Assembly: GCF_027980145.1 (NCBI RefSeq)
Contig: NZ_JAMZNK010000023.1
Coordinates: forward strand, 1-64,000
Length of the DNA stretch: 64,000 bases
Direction: 5' to 3'
From: Flavobacterium azizsancarii
Lineage (GTDB): Bacteria > Bacteroidota > Bacteroidia > Flavobacteriales > Flavobacteriaceae
This document shows, piece by piece, positions 8,010 through 15,645 of the stretch. The first letter of the stretch is position 1, and each line of letters opens with the position of its first letter. Made by a program: the position numbers and the translations under genes. Under the pieces are notes generated by a model. The model worked only from the letters and a program-made list of their open reading frames with translations, ran no database searches and was not told where the DNA came from.

Positions 8010-8888
8010 ATGAAACAGAAGATAATAAGAGAAGTTTCCAAGTTTAATAATGAACTGAAACTGCAGGGGTTTAAAGCATTCCAGATAGAAGATGATGGTG
8101 CTGAAACCAGAACTTACAGCAGAAAAGAATTCTATAAGATCTGCTTAACTACAGGGAAAAGTAAGATTCATTATTCGGATAAGACCTATGAGCAGGAGGG
8201 TACGATTCTCTTCTTTGGGAATCCACACATTCCATATTCCTGGGAAACAATCTCCACGACTTATATTGGTTACACTATTTTATTCTCGGAAGAGTTTTTT
8301 AAAAACTCCGAGCGTTCTGAAAGTCTGCAGCAATCGTCTTTTTTTAAAATTGGAGGAACACCTGTTTTGAAAATAACAGAAGAGCAAAGAGGCTTTCTTA
8401 ATACTATTTTTCATAAAATGATTACGGAACAAGAAAGTGATTATCAATTTAAAGATGAATTGATTCGCAATTACATCAGCCTCATTATACACGAATCTCT
8501 AAAGATGGAACCTTCTGAAAATTTCGAACAAAATAAGAATGCATCTTCCAGATTGTCATCTGTGTTTTTGGAATTATTAGAAAGACAATTTCCAATTGAA
8601 ACCACTTCGGATCCACTTCAATTAAGAACAGCACAACATTATGCACAACATTTGAATGTGCATGTCAATTACCTGAACAGGGCTGTAAAAGAAGTTACAG
8701 GAAAACCGACAACGACTCACATTGCCGAGCGGATTATTACAGAAGCCAAAGCGCTCTTGCTCCATACTGATTGGAGTGTTTCGGAAATCGGTTACGCACT
8801 TGGGTTTGATTATCCAACTTACTTCAATAATTACTTCAAAAAAAATACCGGCACTAATCCCTCTACATTTCGTTTGTCAGAAGTTTGA
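8010..8888 (+). CDS. AraC family transcriptional regulator
   Basis: 292 residues. The N-terminal half is a cupin-like sensor (residues about 15-150) and the C-terminal 100 residues carry the two AraC helix-turn-helix motifs (LRTAQHYAQHLNVHVNYLNRAVKEVTG, abbreviated, then SVSEIGYALGFDYPTYFNNYFKKNTG). It reads toward the acetyltransferase, cyclophilin-like and hydrolase genes, starts 85 bp before them, and probably controls them. The effector is unknown. Confidence 0.88.
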   Translation: MKQKIIREVSKFNNELKLQGFKAFQIEDDGAETRTYSRKEFYKICLTTGKSKIHYSDKTYEQEGTILFFGNPHIPYSWETISTTYIGYTILFSEEFFKNSERSESLQQSSFFKIGGTPVLKITEEQRGFLNTIFHKMITEQESDYQFKDELIRNYISLIIHESLKMEPSENFEQNKNASSRLSSVFLELLERQFPIETTSDPLQLRTAQHYAQHLNVHVNYLNRAVKEVTGKPTTTHIAERIITEAKALLLHTDWSVSEIGYALGFDYPTYFNNYFKKNTGTNPSTFRLSEV

Positions 8889-8917
8889 ATTTCTTAATCT
8901 TTGGTTTGATAATCATT

Positions 8918-8948
8918 ACCGCCTTGCTTAAAGGCGGTCTTACCTTTG
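8918..8948 (+). promoter_or_regulatory. Hairpin followed by a promoter box between AraC and the acetyltransferase operon
   Basis: An 8-bp stem ACCGCCTT/AAGGCGGT (8918-8938) could end the araC-type transcript. It is followed by TACCTTTG (8941-8948), a good -7 box 25 bp before the ATG at 8973. The downstream three genes may therefore have their own promoter. Confidence 0.45.
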
Positions 8949-8972
8949 TATTGATTATTTAATTCAAATATT

Positions 8973-9569
8973 ATGTCAGATACAAACCCAATTTCCAATG
9001 CCGCACCATTTCAAAAAGATATTTTTGAGAGACTTTTAGCTGGTGAAACCATATTTCCCGACGATTCGCAAATAGGCAGATTGAGAGATGAAGCATTTGC
9101 TTTGAAAGCGCTGCTTAATCAGATGAATAATGCTGTAAATCCTGAAGAAATCACGCAGATACTAAGCAGAATTATAGATAAAGAAGTTCAGGATGTTTCC
9201 GTATTTACACCTCTTTATATCAATTACGGAAAACATATTACAATTGGTAAAAATGTATTTATCAATTTTGACTGTACCTTTTTAGCATTGGGTGGAATTA
9301 TTATTGAAGACGATGTTTTAATTGGTCCGAAAGTCAGTCTTATTACCGAAAATCATCCATTAGATCCTGAGGAAAGAAAAGGACTAACAGGTAAACCAAT
9401 TCTCATTAAAAAAAATGCATGGATTGGTGCCAATGCTACGATTTTATCCGGCGTAACAATTGGAGAAAATGCAGTTGTTGCAGCAGGAGCAGTCGTATCT
9501 AAAGATGTTCCGGATAATACTGTCGTTGGTGGGATTCCTGCAAGATTCATTAAAAATATTCAACTTTAA
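8973..9569 (+). CDS. Sugar O-acetyltransferase, left-handed beta-helix (Maa/NodL/LacA type)
   Basis: 198 residues. After an N-terminal helical region comes a run of hexapeptide repeats (ITIGKNVFINFDCTFLALGG, then AWIGANATILSGVTIGENAVVAAGAVVSKDV, abbreviated) and the typical ending PDNTVVGGIPARFIK. His in TENHPL is the expected catalytic His. It uses acetyl-CoA to acetylate a sugar hydroxyl. It is the first gene of a three-gene run with gaps of 11 and 7 bp. The sugar is not known. Confidence 0.88.
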   Translation: MSDTNPISNAAPFQKDIFERLLAGETIFPDDSQIGRLRDEAFALKALLNQMNNAVNPEEITQILSRIIDKEVQDVSVFTPLYINYGKHITIGKNVFINFDCTFLALGGIIIEDDVLIGPKVSLITENHPLDPEERKGLTGKPILIKKNAWIGANATILSGVTIGENAVVAAGAVVSKDVPDNTVVGGIPARFIKNIQL

Positions 9570-9580
9570 AAGATATAATT

Positions 9581-10036
9581 ATGAAACTGAAATTTTTATT
9601 GACAGTTATCGCTATTCTTTTTGCTTTTTCTTTTTGTAATGCGAGCTGCAAAAGTAACAATGAAAGAACACCAAGACAGAATAATAATAGTAAAATGAAA
9701 ATTACAATTGGTACAGCAGTTTTTACAGCAACATTGTACAAAAAACCAAGTGCAGCTGCATTGAAAGTAATGCTTCCAATTACCGTAGATATGACTGAAC
9801 TGAATGGTAATGAAATCTATTGCGATTTACCTGGTCGGCTTCCAATAAATTCTTCAGTTGGAGGAGATATAAAAGTGGGTGATCTAATGCTTTACGGAAA
9901 CAATGTGCTGGTGCTTTTTTATAAAAGTTTCAACACTTCCTATAGTTATACAAAACTCGGATCTATAGACAATCCTGCAGGACTAGCTTCTACATTGGGT
10001 GCCGGAAATGTAGTTGTGAAATTTGAAAATAATTAA
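9581..10036 (+). CDS. Cyclophilin-like fold protein, exported
   Basis: 151 residues. An N-terminal hydrophobic segment is followed by Cys residues (FCNASCKS), so it may be a lipoprotein, although the lipobox is not classic. The mature part (MKITIGTAVFTATL, LPITVDMTELNGNEIYCDLPGRLP, DLMLYGNNVLVLFYKSF) matches the small cyclophilin-like domain family common in bacteria. Proline isomerase activity is not established for this group. It is co-directional with and tightly packed between the acetyltransferase and the hydrolase. Confidence 0.78.
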   Translation: MKLKFLLTVIAILFAFSFCNASCKSNNERTPRQNNNSKMKITIGTAVFTATLYKKPSAAALKVMLPITVDMTELNGNEIYCDLPGRLPINSSVGGDIKVGDLMLYGNNVLVLFYKSFNTSYSYTKLGSIDNPAGLASTLGAGNVVVKFENN

Positions 10037-10043
10037 AATCATT

Positions 10044-11126
10044 ATGAAAAATATAAAATTGAAAACAATTCAGAATAAAATAAAAAAAACATTCGCCATC
10101 GCAATATTATTCCTGATATCAGGGCAATTATTGGCACAAAAAGAAAAATCAAATTCAGAAAAAATGGATACATCAAAAGAACATTATACATTCCGGCTTA
10201 GTGACAAAGTAACACGTCAAAAAGTGAACTTCAAAAACCGTTACGGAATTACATTAAGCGGCGATTTGTACCTTCCGAAAAATGCAGGAAACGAAAAATT
10301 GTCTGCATTAGCAATCAGCGGACCGTTTGGAGCTGTGAAACAACAATCATCTGGACTATATGCTAACCAAATGGCAGAACGTGGTTTTATAGCTTTGGCT
10401 TTTGACCCATCCTATACAGGTGAAAGTGAAGGGGAACCACGAAATTTAGCATCTCCGGAAATCAATACAGAAGATTTCAGTGCTGCGATTGATTTTTTAG
10501 GATTACAAAAAATGGTGGATAGAAATAAAATTGGAATCATAGGGATTTGTGGTTTTGGAGGTTTTGCTTTAAACGCAACAGCTATTGATAAACGAGTAAA
10601 AGCCGTTGCTGCGACAAGTTTGTATGATATGACCAGAGTGATATCAAAAGGATACAATGATTCAGTAACATTAGAACAAAGAACCCAAACACTGGAAGCT
10701 TTGGGTGAGCAGCGTTGGAAAGATGCTGCAAAAGGAAAACCGGCAGATGGTCCAAGAAATTTACCGGAAAAATTGAAAGGCGACGAACCACAATTCGTAA
10801 AAGAATATTTTGATTATTACAGAACTCCGCGTGGTTTTCAAGTTAATTCTGTAAATTCAAATGGAGCTTGGCTCTTAACCAATGCGATATCTTTTATGAA
10901 TATGCCAATATTGGCTTATGTAAAAGAAATTTCGCCAAGACCAATACTTTTAATCGCAGGAGAAAGTGCGCACTCAAGATATTTTAGCGAAGATATTTTT
11001 AAAGTAGCAAATGAACCAAAAGAATTAATAATTATCCCAAATGCAGTTCACATTGATTTATATGACAAAGTAAATGTAATCCCTTTCGATAAGTTAAAAA
11101 GTTTCTTTAATGATAATTTGAAGTAA
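10044..11126 (+). CDS. Exported alpha/beta hydrolase with a cysteine nucleophile (dienelactone-hydrolase-like)
   Basis: About 360 residues, starting at ATG 10044 (the longer frame opens on TTG 10023 inside the previous gene). A basic N-terminus and hydrophobic segment ending in GQLLAQ form a signal peptide. The nucleophile elbow reads GICGFGG, with Cys where most alpha/beta hydrolases have Ser, as in dienelactone hydrolases. A late AVHIDLYD supplies the catalytic His. It is the third gene of the acetyltransferase-cyclophilin-like run. The substrate is unknown. Terminator 11182-11219 lies downstream. Confidence 0.8.
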   Translation: MKNIKLKTIQNKIKKTFAIAILFLISGQLLAQKEKSNSEKMDTSKEHYTFRLSDKVTRQKVNFKNRYGITLSGDLYLPKNAGNEKLSALAISGPFGAVKQQSSGLYANQMAERGFIALAFDPSYTGESEGEPRNLASPEINTEDFSAAIDFLGLQKMVDRNKIGIIGICGFGGFALNATAIDKRVKAVAATSLYDMTRVISKGYNDSVTLEQRTQTLEALGEQRWKDAAKGKPADGPRNLPEKLKGDEPQFVKEYFDYYRTPRGFQVNSVNSNGAWLLTNAISFMNMPILAYVKEISPRPILLIAGESAHSRYFSEDIFKVANEPKELIIIPNAVHIDLYDKVNVIPFDKLKSFFNDNLK

Positions 11127-11181
11127 TATATCCGATGGCGATTTGACACAAACTCAAACAGGGTGGATAAAGCAAATTGAT

Positions 11182-11219
11182 AACCTCTAAAAGCCATTTT
11201 TGATTTTGGAGGTTTTTTT
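11182..11219 (+). terminator. Terminator after the hydrolase operon
   Basis: Arms AACCTC and GAGGTT followed by a run of T. The right half shares TTTTGATTTTGGAGGTTTTT with the hairpin at 19820. Confidence 0.65.
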
Positions 11220-11303
11220 GCATTCAAAAAAAAAAAATTACGGGACAGATTTCTGCTTCCTTTAGTTCTCGTCTTGATTCAAACTAACTTTATTATTTGG
11301 GTG

Positions 11304-11350
11304 AAAAAAAGGCAACAATTGTCTTCAATTGGCATCTTTTGTCTGTGGTG
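11304..11350. repeat. Decayed copy of the tRNA-Arg-linked hairpin and junction
   Basis: An A-run plus GGC..CAATTGTCTTCAATTGGC (11311-11333) is almost the same as the hairpin at 19618-19643. A GGTGAC follows in the position where the tRNA-Arg 3' end lies in the later copies, and the DNA beyond it (AAAAAACTATAATTAT) loosely matches the repeat. It is probably an old insertion junction. Confidence 0.4.
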
Positions 11351-11577
11351 ACAAAAAACTATAATTATCTATTCGAAGTTTTACGAAATGAAGATAAAAT
11401 AATTTTTGAAGCTCGTATAATTATTACAAAGACGATTGAAGATAAATAATATTAATTTTTTGTAAGCTGGTTTAATTTTTACTAACGACCAGTTTGGAAA
11501 CATCTTACCCCAATTTGGAAACAGATCGTATGGCTTAGTTTATGGAAATTTGCAGTGTAATTTAAAATACTATAAAA

Positions 11578-12136
11578 ATGCAAAAAACAATTTTCATTAC
11601 AGGAGCTTCTTCAGGTTTAGGAAAAGCTGCTGCTAAATTATTTCAGTCAAAAGGATGGAATGTAATCGCTACTATGCGTAATCCGGAAAAAGAAACAGGA
11701 CTCAATCAATTGCAAAATATTACAACTGGTTGCCCTTGATGTTACCAATCCTGAACAAATTCAAACCACAATAAATAAAATTAACGCTGTATATAATGTC
11801 GATGTTGTGTTTAATAATGCGGGGTACGGATTAATGGGCGCACTGGAAGCTTTTACCGATGAGCAGATCTTAAAACAGCTCAATACAAATCTTCTGGGTG
11901 TAATCCGGGTTACTAAGGCATTTATTCCTAATTTTAGAGAAAAGAAAAGCGGCTTGTTTATCAGCACAACTTCAATGGGTGGTTTTTTGGCATTTCCATT
12001 GCATTCTATTTATCATGCATCCAAATTTGCTGTTGAAGGATGGTATGAGGAAATGTCCTTTGAATTAGTAAGCAATTTAGCTAAGACTAAAAAGAGCTGT
12101 TTGCCGACAGCTCTTTTAAATATAAATAAATTTTAG
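11578..12136 (+). pseudogene. Short-chain dehydrogenase/reductase, frameshifted and 3'-truncated
   Basis: Frame 1 from ATG 11578 gives MQKTIFITGASSGLGKAA, with the cofactor-binding TGASSGLG, and stops at 11737-11739. Frame 2 continues exactly where the protein should go: LVALDVTNPEQ, the NNAG motif (VFNNAGYGL) and the active-site YHASK (Tyr and Lys), up to EEMSFEL. One extra base near 11722-11730 explains the shift. After FEL the sequence leaves the family and runs into a terminator hairpin, so roughly the last 80-90 residues are missing. Both defects should inactivate the NAD(P)-dependent enzyme. Confidence 0.85.
12091..12118. terminator. Terminator hairpin fused to the truncated SDR gene
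   Basis: Arms AAAGAGCTGT (12091-12100) and ACAGCTCTTT (12107-12116). The hairpin falls inside the readable end of the SDR remnant, so the original 3' end was replaced by foreign sequence. Confidence 0.6.
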
Positions 12137-12292
12137 AATGACTTTTTTAATTTTTATAGGTTTTACCTGTAAGTCAGTATTTTTGAAATTTGATTTCTTA
12201 CTCGATCTTTTTTCAGATTTTTTGGTGCCATTTTAATAAATTAGAATTCATTTGAAATGGACAGCATTTAAATTTTTTATTCAAACACTCAG

Positions 12293-12341
12293 AAATGCAA
12301 AAAGTAGGTGTTTGAAGGACAAACACCTACTTTTTGCATTT
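12293..12341. terminator. Very strong bidirectional hairpin
   Basis: A perfect 22-bp stem (12293-12314 paired with 12320-12341) around a 5-base loop AAGGA, with GTAGGTGTTTG in the left arm. It lies 78 bp from the stop of the converging cupin gene and probably ends transcripts from both sides. Nothing else is visible in 12137-12419. Confidence 0.7.
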
Positions 12342-12419
12342 AATTAAACTATTTTATGCTTTAACAGACGCTCGGTTTAACTCAGTGAGTGCATTGAAGA
12401 TCATAAAAAACTTTGATAC

Positions 12420-12893
12420 TTATTTTTTTTCAGCCTGAAAAAGATCATCTGAATTATCTGTAATAGGAATATATAATCGTTCCCAAACATCACTATCGAC
12501 CATATCCCAGCTATGGCCTTTTCCTTTAATGTCTTCCGCGAGCAGCACTACACCAGGTTCTATTATAAAAGTACTTCCATCTGATACCTTAAATTTAATT
12601 TTACCTTTTACAGTTATTACATATTGTTTTCTTGGTGCTGGATGTGCATTTTTTTCCCACGCTTCGGTTTTATTACTGTACCAGAATGAAGCAGTATTCA
12701 TATGCTTTAATGATGGTATAGAACCTTTTTCGAAGGAACAGGTGCCATCAGGATTATTGATAAGGCGGTAAGCAGGAATTTCCGACGCTTCTTCAAGAGC
12801 TTTTACCTGAACTTTTTTGTGATCTTGTGCATAATTGCTGTTTGCTGACATAAAGGCTACAGTTAGGATAAATCCTTTTAATAAGTTTTTCAT
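12420..12893 (-). CDS. Secreted cupin-domain protein
   Basis: 157 residues with a signal peptide (KGFILTVAFMSANSNYAQ). The rest forms a single small cupin barrel: PRKQYVITVKGKIKFKVSDGS, then FIIEPGVVLLAEDIKGKGHSW. His in KGHSW and Gln/Tyr in RKQYV stand in the usual metal-site strands. It is the last gene of the porin-Dabb-cupin run, 26 bp after the Dabb gene. Function is unknown; such cupins often bind or transform small molecules. Confidence 0.72.
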   Translation of the reverse strand: MKNLLKGFILTVAFMSANSNYAQDHKKVQVKALEEASEIPAYRLINNPDGTCSFEKGSIPSLKHMNTASFWYSNKTEAWEKNAHPAPRKQYVITVKGKIKFKVSDGSTFIIEPGVVLLAEDIKGKGHSWDMVDSDVWERLYIPITDNSDDLFQAEKK

Positions 12894-12919
12894 TTTGATA
12901 TTAAATTTAAAAGTAATAA

Positions 12920-13351
12920 TTATTTTGTTATTGATTGATTGTATACAGAATCGTGAACCATCATTTTATTAAAGAATGGTTTGTATTTTGCCACCAGAGC
13001 AAGATGTCCGTCAAGCTTACCATACGTTTCTAAGTCTTCAAGAGAGTCAAATTCCATTGAGGCATTGTAGGTAAATGAATTGTCCATGACAGGTCTGGGA
13101 GTCGAGTTTGCAGGTCCGCCATAACGTACGTTTTTTACATAAGGCAGTTTTTTAAGCCCTTCAAAAAAGTTTTGAAACTCTTTTACCTGCGCCTCTGTAA
13201 GTTCTGGCTTAAGCCAAAATAGGAGGTAATGAAAATAAATTGTCTTAGGCTGAGGCTCTGTTTCATTTGTGTTATTTGCCAATACTTTTCCTCCTATAAG
13301 CGAAAGTGCTCCGGCACTCGCTGATGTGATAATAAAATTTCTTCGTTGCAT
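12920..13351 (-). CDS. Dabb (stress-responsive A/B barrel) protein with a Tat-type signal
   Basis: 143 residues. The N-terminus QRRNFIITSASAGALSLIGGKVLA is a twin-arginine signal, so the protein should be exported folded. The mature part (YFHYLLFWLKPELTEAQVKEF, then GPANSTPRPVMDNSFTYNASMEF, abbreviated) is a ferredoxin-like Dabb domain. It lies 12 bp after the porin and 26 bp before the cupin gene, so the three form one transcript. The role is unknown. Confidence 0.8.
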   Translation of the reverse strand: MQRRNFIITSASAGALSLIGGKVLANNTNETEPQPKTIYFHYLLFWLKPELTEAQVKEFQNFFEGLKKLPYVKNVRYGGPANSTPRPVMDNSFTYNASMEFDSLEDLETYGKLDGHLALVAKYKPFFNKMMVHDSVYNQSITK

Positions 13352-13363
13352 ACTATTTAGCTT

Positions 13364-14692
13364 TTAATTAAAATCGATTCTGTATTTCAAAACAAACTGC
13401 CATTTTCGGTCTGATACATCGGCTAGACCGGCATTGTTCAAAGTATAAATGGGACGGTTCTGAGCATCAACCGTAAGTCGTGATGACATGCCATTCATTA
13501 ATAATGATACACCAGCATCATAAGTCAATGCTTTGTCGTGAAGACCGTCAAGATCTGAAAGCATCACACTTGCAGCCGGCTGCAGCTGCAGATTGTTTTT
13601 GTCTTTGTTGAAGTAGGGGAGTGTACCGCCAATTTGTACGTAATACGTATTACCGGTTCCTATCACAGGCGAATTATTTCCTGCACCATTAAGACTGCTT
13701 GCAGCTGTATTTACGCCGCTTGCAGGATTACTTACACCCGAGTAACGTACATAATTTGGACCATAATTATTATTCATAGCCATGGCGTAAGCACTAAAAG
13801 AGGTACCTCGGTCTTTGTTGATAGGCGTATCGTAGAAAAGGTCAACGGCAAAACTTTTTTCGTCATCATTGATGGTGCTTTTCGTTTGGTCTAAATGCCA
13901 TAGTGCATTGTGCATGTATTCAAATCCTGTACCCAGTGCAAGTACTTTCTTTTTACCGCTGTAGGTTCCGGAGTGAAATGGTGAAGAATTGTTTTCTGAT
14001 TCAAAGAATTCATATTTAAAATACCCTGAATAATCTTTATTAGGACTCGTTTTACTAAATGCGGCAACATTGTATTGCGGATCTGTACTTACATTAGTAT
14101 ACGGATCTGCGATTACCAAACGGTAATCTAATTTGCCTATTTGTCCTTTTGCATAAATACTTAATTCCCGAACTGTTTCATCAGATATTCCGGCATTTCC
14201 CGTAGCATAAGACGGTAGATCGTATAATAAAGTATTCAAAGGGCCGGTAGTAAATCTTGATAATCCTCTCCAGGTAGACCTACCTGCACCGGCAGCAATT
14301 ATATCGCTGAATTTGTATTCTGCATAAGCATCCAGAAGCTCAAATGCAGGTGTTGTTTTAGAGGCAACATTTACGTTAGTTAAACCACCCTGCAATACAA
14401 AGGTAAAATTCTCAGTAGGCTGGTAAGCCATTTTTACCCTTACCCTTCTTAGTGATAAATCTGAAATACTATTGACCTGTTCACCATTTACCAAACTTCC
14501 GGGGTTAAGCTCTGCGTAACGCGCCCATATCTCTGCGTAACCGCTAAAGGAGATCGATCGTGTTTTTTCGTCGTTTAGATAATGTGTAAGTGTAGGGTTT
14601 CCAAAATCGTTCTTTTTTTGGGCACTTACCGTATTGATTGCCCCTGCAAGCAGAGAGAAACAGATCCCAATTTTTAAATAACTTGTTTTCAT
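13364..14692 (-). CDS. Outer-membrane porin (phosphate-selective porin O/P-like)
   Basis: 442 residues with a signal peptide (ICFSLLAGAINTVSAQ) and a run of alternating amphipathic strands ending in an aromatic-containing strand (WQFVLKYRIDF), as in outer-membrane barrels. The N-terminal RRVRVKMAYQPTENFTFVLQGG pattern resembles the OprO/OprP-like family. It is the first gene of the porin-Dabb-cupin operon, divergent from the two-component system, with candidate operator repeats in the 263-bp gap. The solute is not known. Confidence 0.75.
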   Translation of the reverse strand: MKTSYLKIGICFSLLAGAINTVSAQKKNDFGNPTLTHYLNDEKTRSISFSGYAEIWARYAELNPGSLVNGEQVNSISDLSLRRVRVKMAYQPTENFTFVLQGGLTNVNVASKTTPAFELLDAYAEYKFSDIIAAGAGRSTWRGLSRFTTGPLNTLLYDLPSYATGNAGISDETVRELSIYAKGQIGKLDYRLVIADPYTNVSTDPQYNVAAFSKTSPNKDYSGYFKYEFFESENNSSPFHSGTYSGKKKVLALGTGFEYMHNALWHLDQTKSTINDDEKSFAVDLFYDTPINKDRGTSFSAYAMAMNNNYGPNYVRYSGVSNPASGVNTAASSLNGAGNNSPVIGTGNTYYVQIGGTLPYFNKDKNNLQLQPAASVMLSDLDGLHDKALTYDAGVSLLMNGMSSRLTVDAQNRPIYTLNNAGLADVSDRKWQFVLKYRIDFN

Positions 14693-14719
14693 GTATCGTT
14701 AAAATTTACATTTTGTTTG

Positions 14720-14756
14720 GTAGTGATCACTACTTGTTTTTGACATGACAAAGGTA
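14720..14756 (-). promoter_or_regulatory. Candidate porin promoter and palindrome
   Basis: On the minus strand TACCTTTG (14749-14756) fits the TAnnTTTG box. A perfect 14-bp palindrome GTAGTGATCACTAC (14720-14733) lies between it and the porin start and may be an operator in the transcript start region. Confidence 0.4.
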
Positions 14757-14777
14757 GATTCAGCATAGTCTTTGGGT

Positions 14778-14820
14778 TATTAGAAAAGTATTAGAAAGGC
14801 TATAGAATGTTATTAGAAAA
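14778..14820. promoter_or_regulatory. Direct-repeat operator candidate, 11-bp spacing
   Basis: TATTAGAAA occurs at 14778, 14789 and 14811, with a degenerate copy (TATAGAATG) near 14801. The spacing is about one helical turn, as for OmpR-family response regulators. It lies between the porin operon and the response regulator gene. Confidence 0.5.
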
Positions 14821-14955
14821 TTAGTTGATTTGATATTAAGTTGTTTAAATTCAAGCGTTTAAGTTTGTGGTTTACAGGGCTTGCAGTTAGTAGTCTTTTA
14901 GAAAAAGAAAATATTGTCGTAAATTTGATCTCGATTTTAAAATCAACGAATACAG

Positions 14956-15645
14956 ATGAAGATATTGATAGTTGAAGATAACAGTCGGGTTTCTGCCCTT
15001 CTTAAACGAGGGCTCGAAAGTCAGGGTTATCAGGTATATATTGCAGAAGAAGCAGAGGAAGGTCTTGTACTTTTATAAAAGATTGATTTTGAATTGATTA
15101 TCACAGATATTATGCTGGGAATAATGGATGGGATAACGTTTTGTAAAAAAATACGTAATTCAGGAAAAAAAGTCCCAATAATCATGCTTACGGCACTCGG
15201 AACCATTGACGAAAAGATTGAAGGATTTGATGCGGGCGCGGATGATTATCTCGTTAAGCCTTTTGAAATACGTGAACTTTATGCAAGAGTTAAGGCTTTA
15301 CTGCATCGCAAGCACGATTCAGGAAATACTTTAGAAGAAGCATCACAACTAATTTATAATGATCTTGTTATGGATAAACGGACCAAGGTTATCTATAGAG
15401 AAGGACAGACTATCAATCTTACTCCAAAAGAGTTCAATCTCCTGCATTTTATGATGCAAAATCCGGAAAGACTTCTCACGCGTGATGAAATAGCAGATAA
15501 TGTCTGGGGCAATAATTTTGATACCGGAACCAACTACATCGACGTTTATATAGCCTATCTCAGAAAAAAAATCGACAAAGGTTTTGATCAAAAACTAATT
15601 CATACCAAAGTAGGGATGGGATTTATTTTAAGCAATAAAATATGA
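14956..15645 (+). pseudogene. OmpR-family response regulator interrupted by one in-frame stop
   Basis: The frame from ATG 14956 reads MKILIVEDNSRVSALLKRGLESQGY and reaches a TAA at codon 41 (15076-15078). It then continues without shift through the phospho-acceptor Asp51 (IITDIMLG), the TALG and Lys (LVKPFE) motifs and a complete winged-helix output domain ending at 15645. Everything else is intact at 229 codons, the normal length. The gene overlaps the kinase start (ATGA). A product initiating after the stop would lack the first strand and helix and the acidic pair near Glu7/Asp8. It may be a recent loss, a read-through case, or a sequence error. Confidence 0.8.

Larger units (their letters stand above)
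11127..11577. other. Intergenic stretch with a terminator and a decayed tRNA-Arg insertion remnant
   Basis: It contains the terminator 11182-11219 and the hairpin remnant 11304-11350 described separately. From 11350 to 11577 I see A+T-rich DNA and the upstream region of the broken SDR gene, and no further gene. Confidence 0.5.

Noticed and set aside
14778..14820. A short CRISPR-like array
   Set aside because: Units are 9-11 bases and contiguous without spacers; they fit an operator. No CRISPR array or cas gene was seen in the window.
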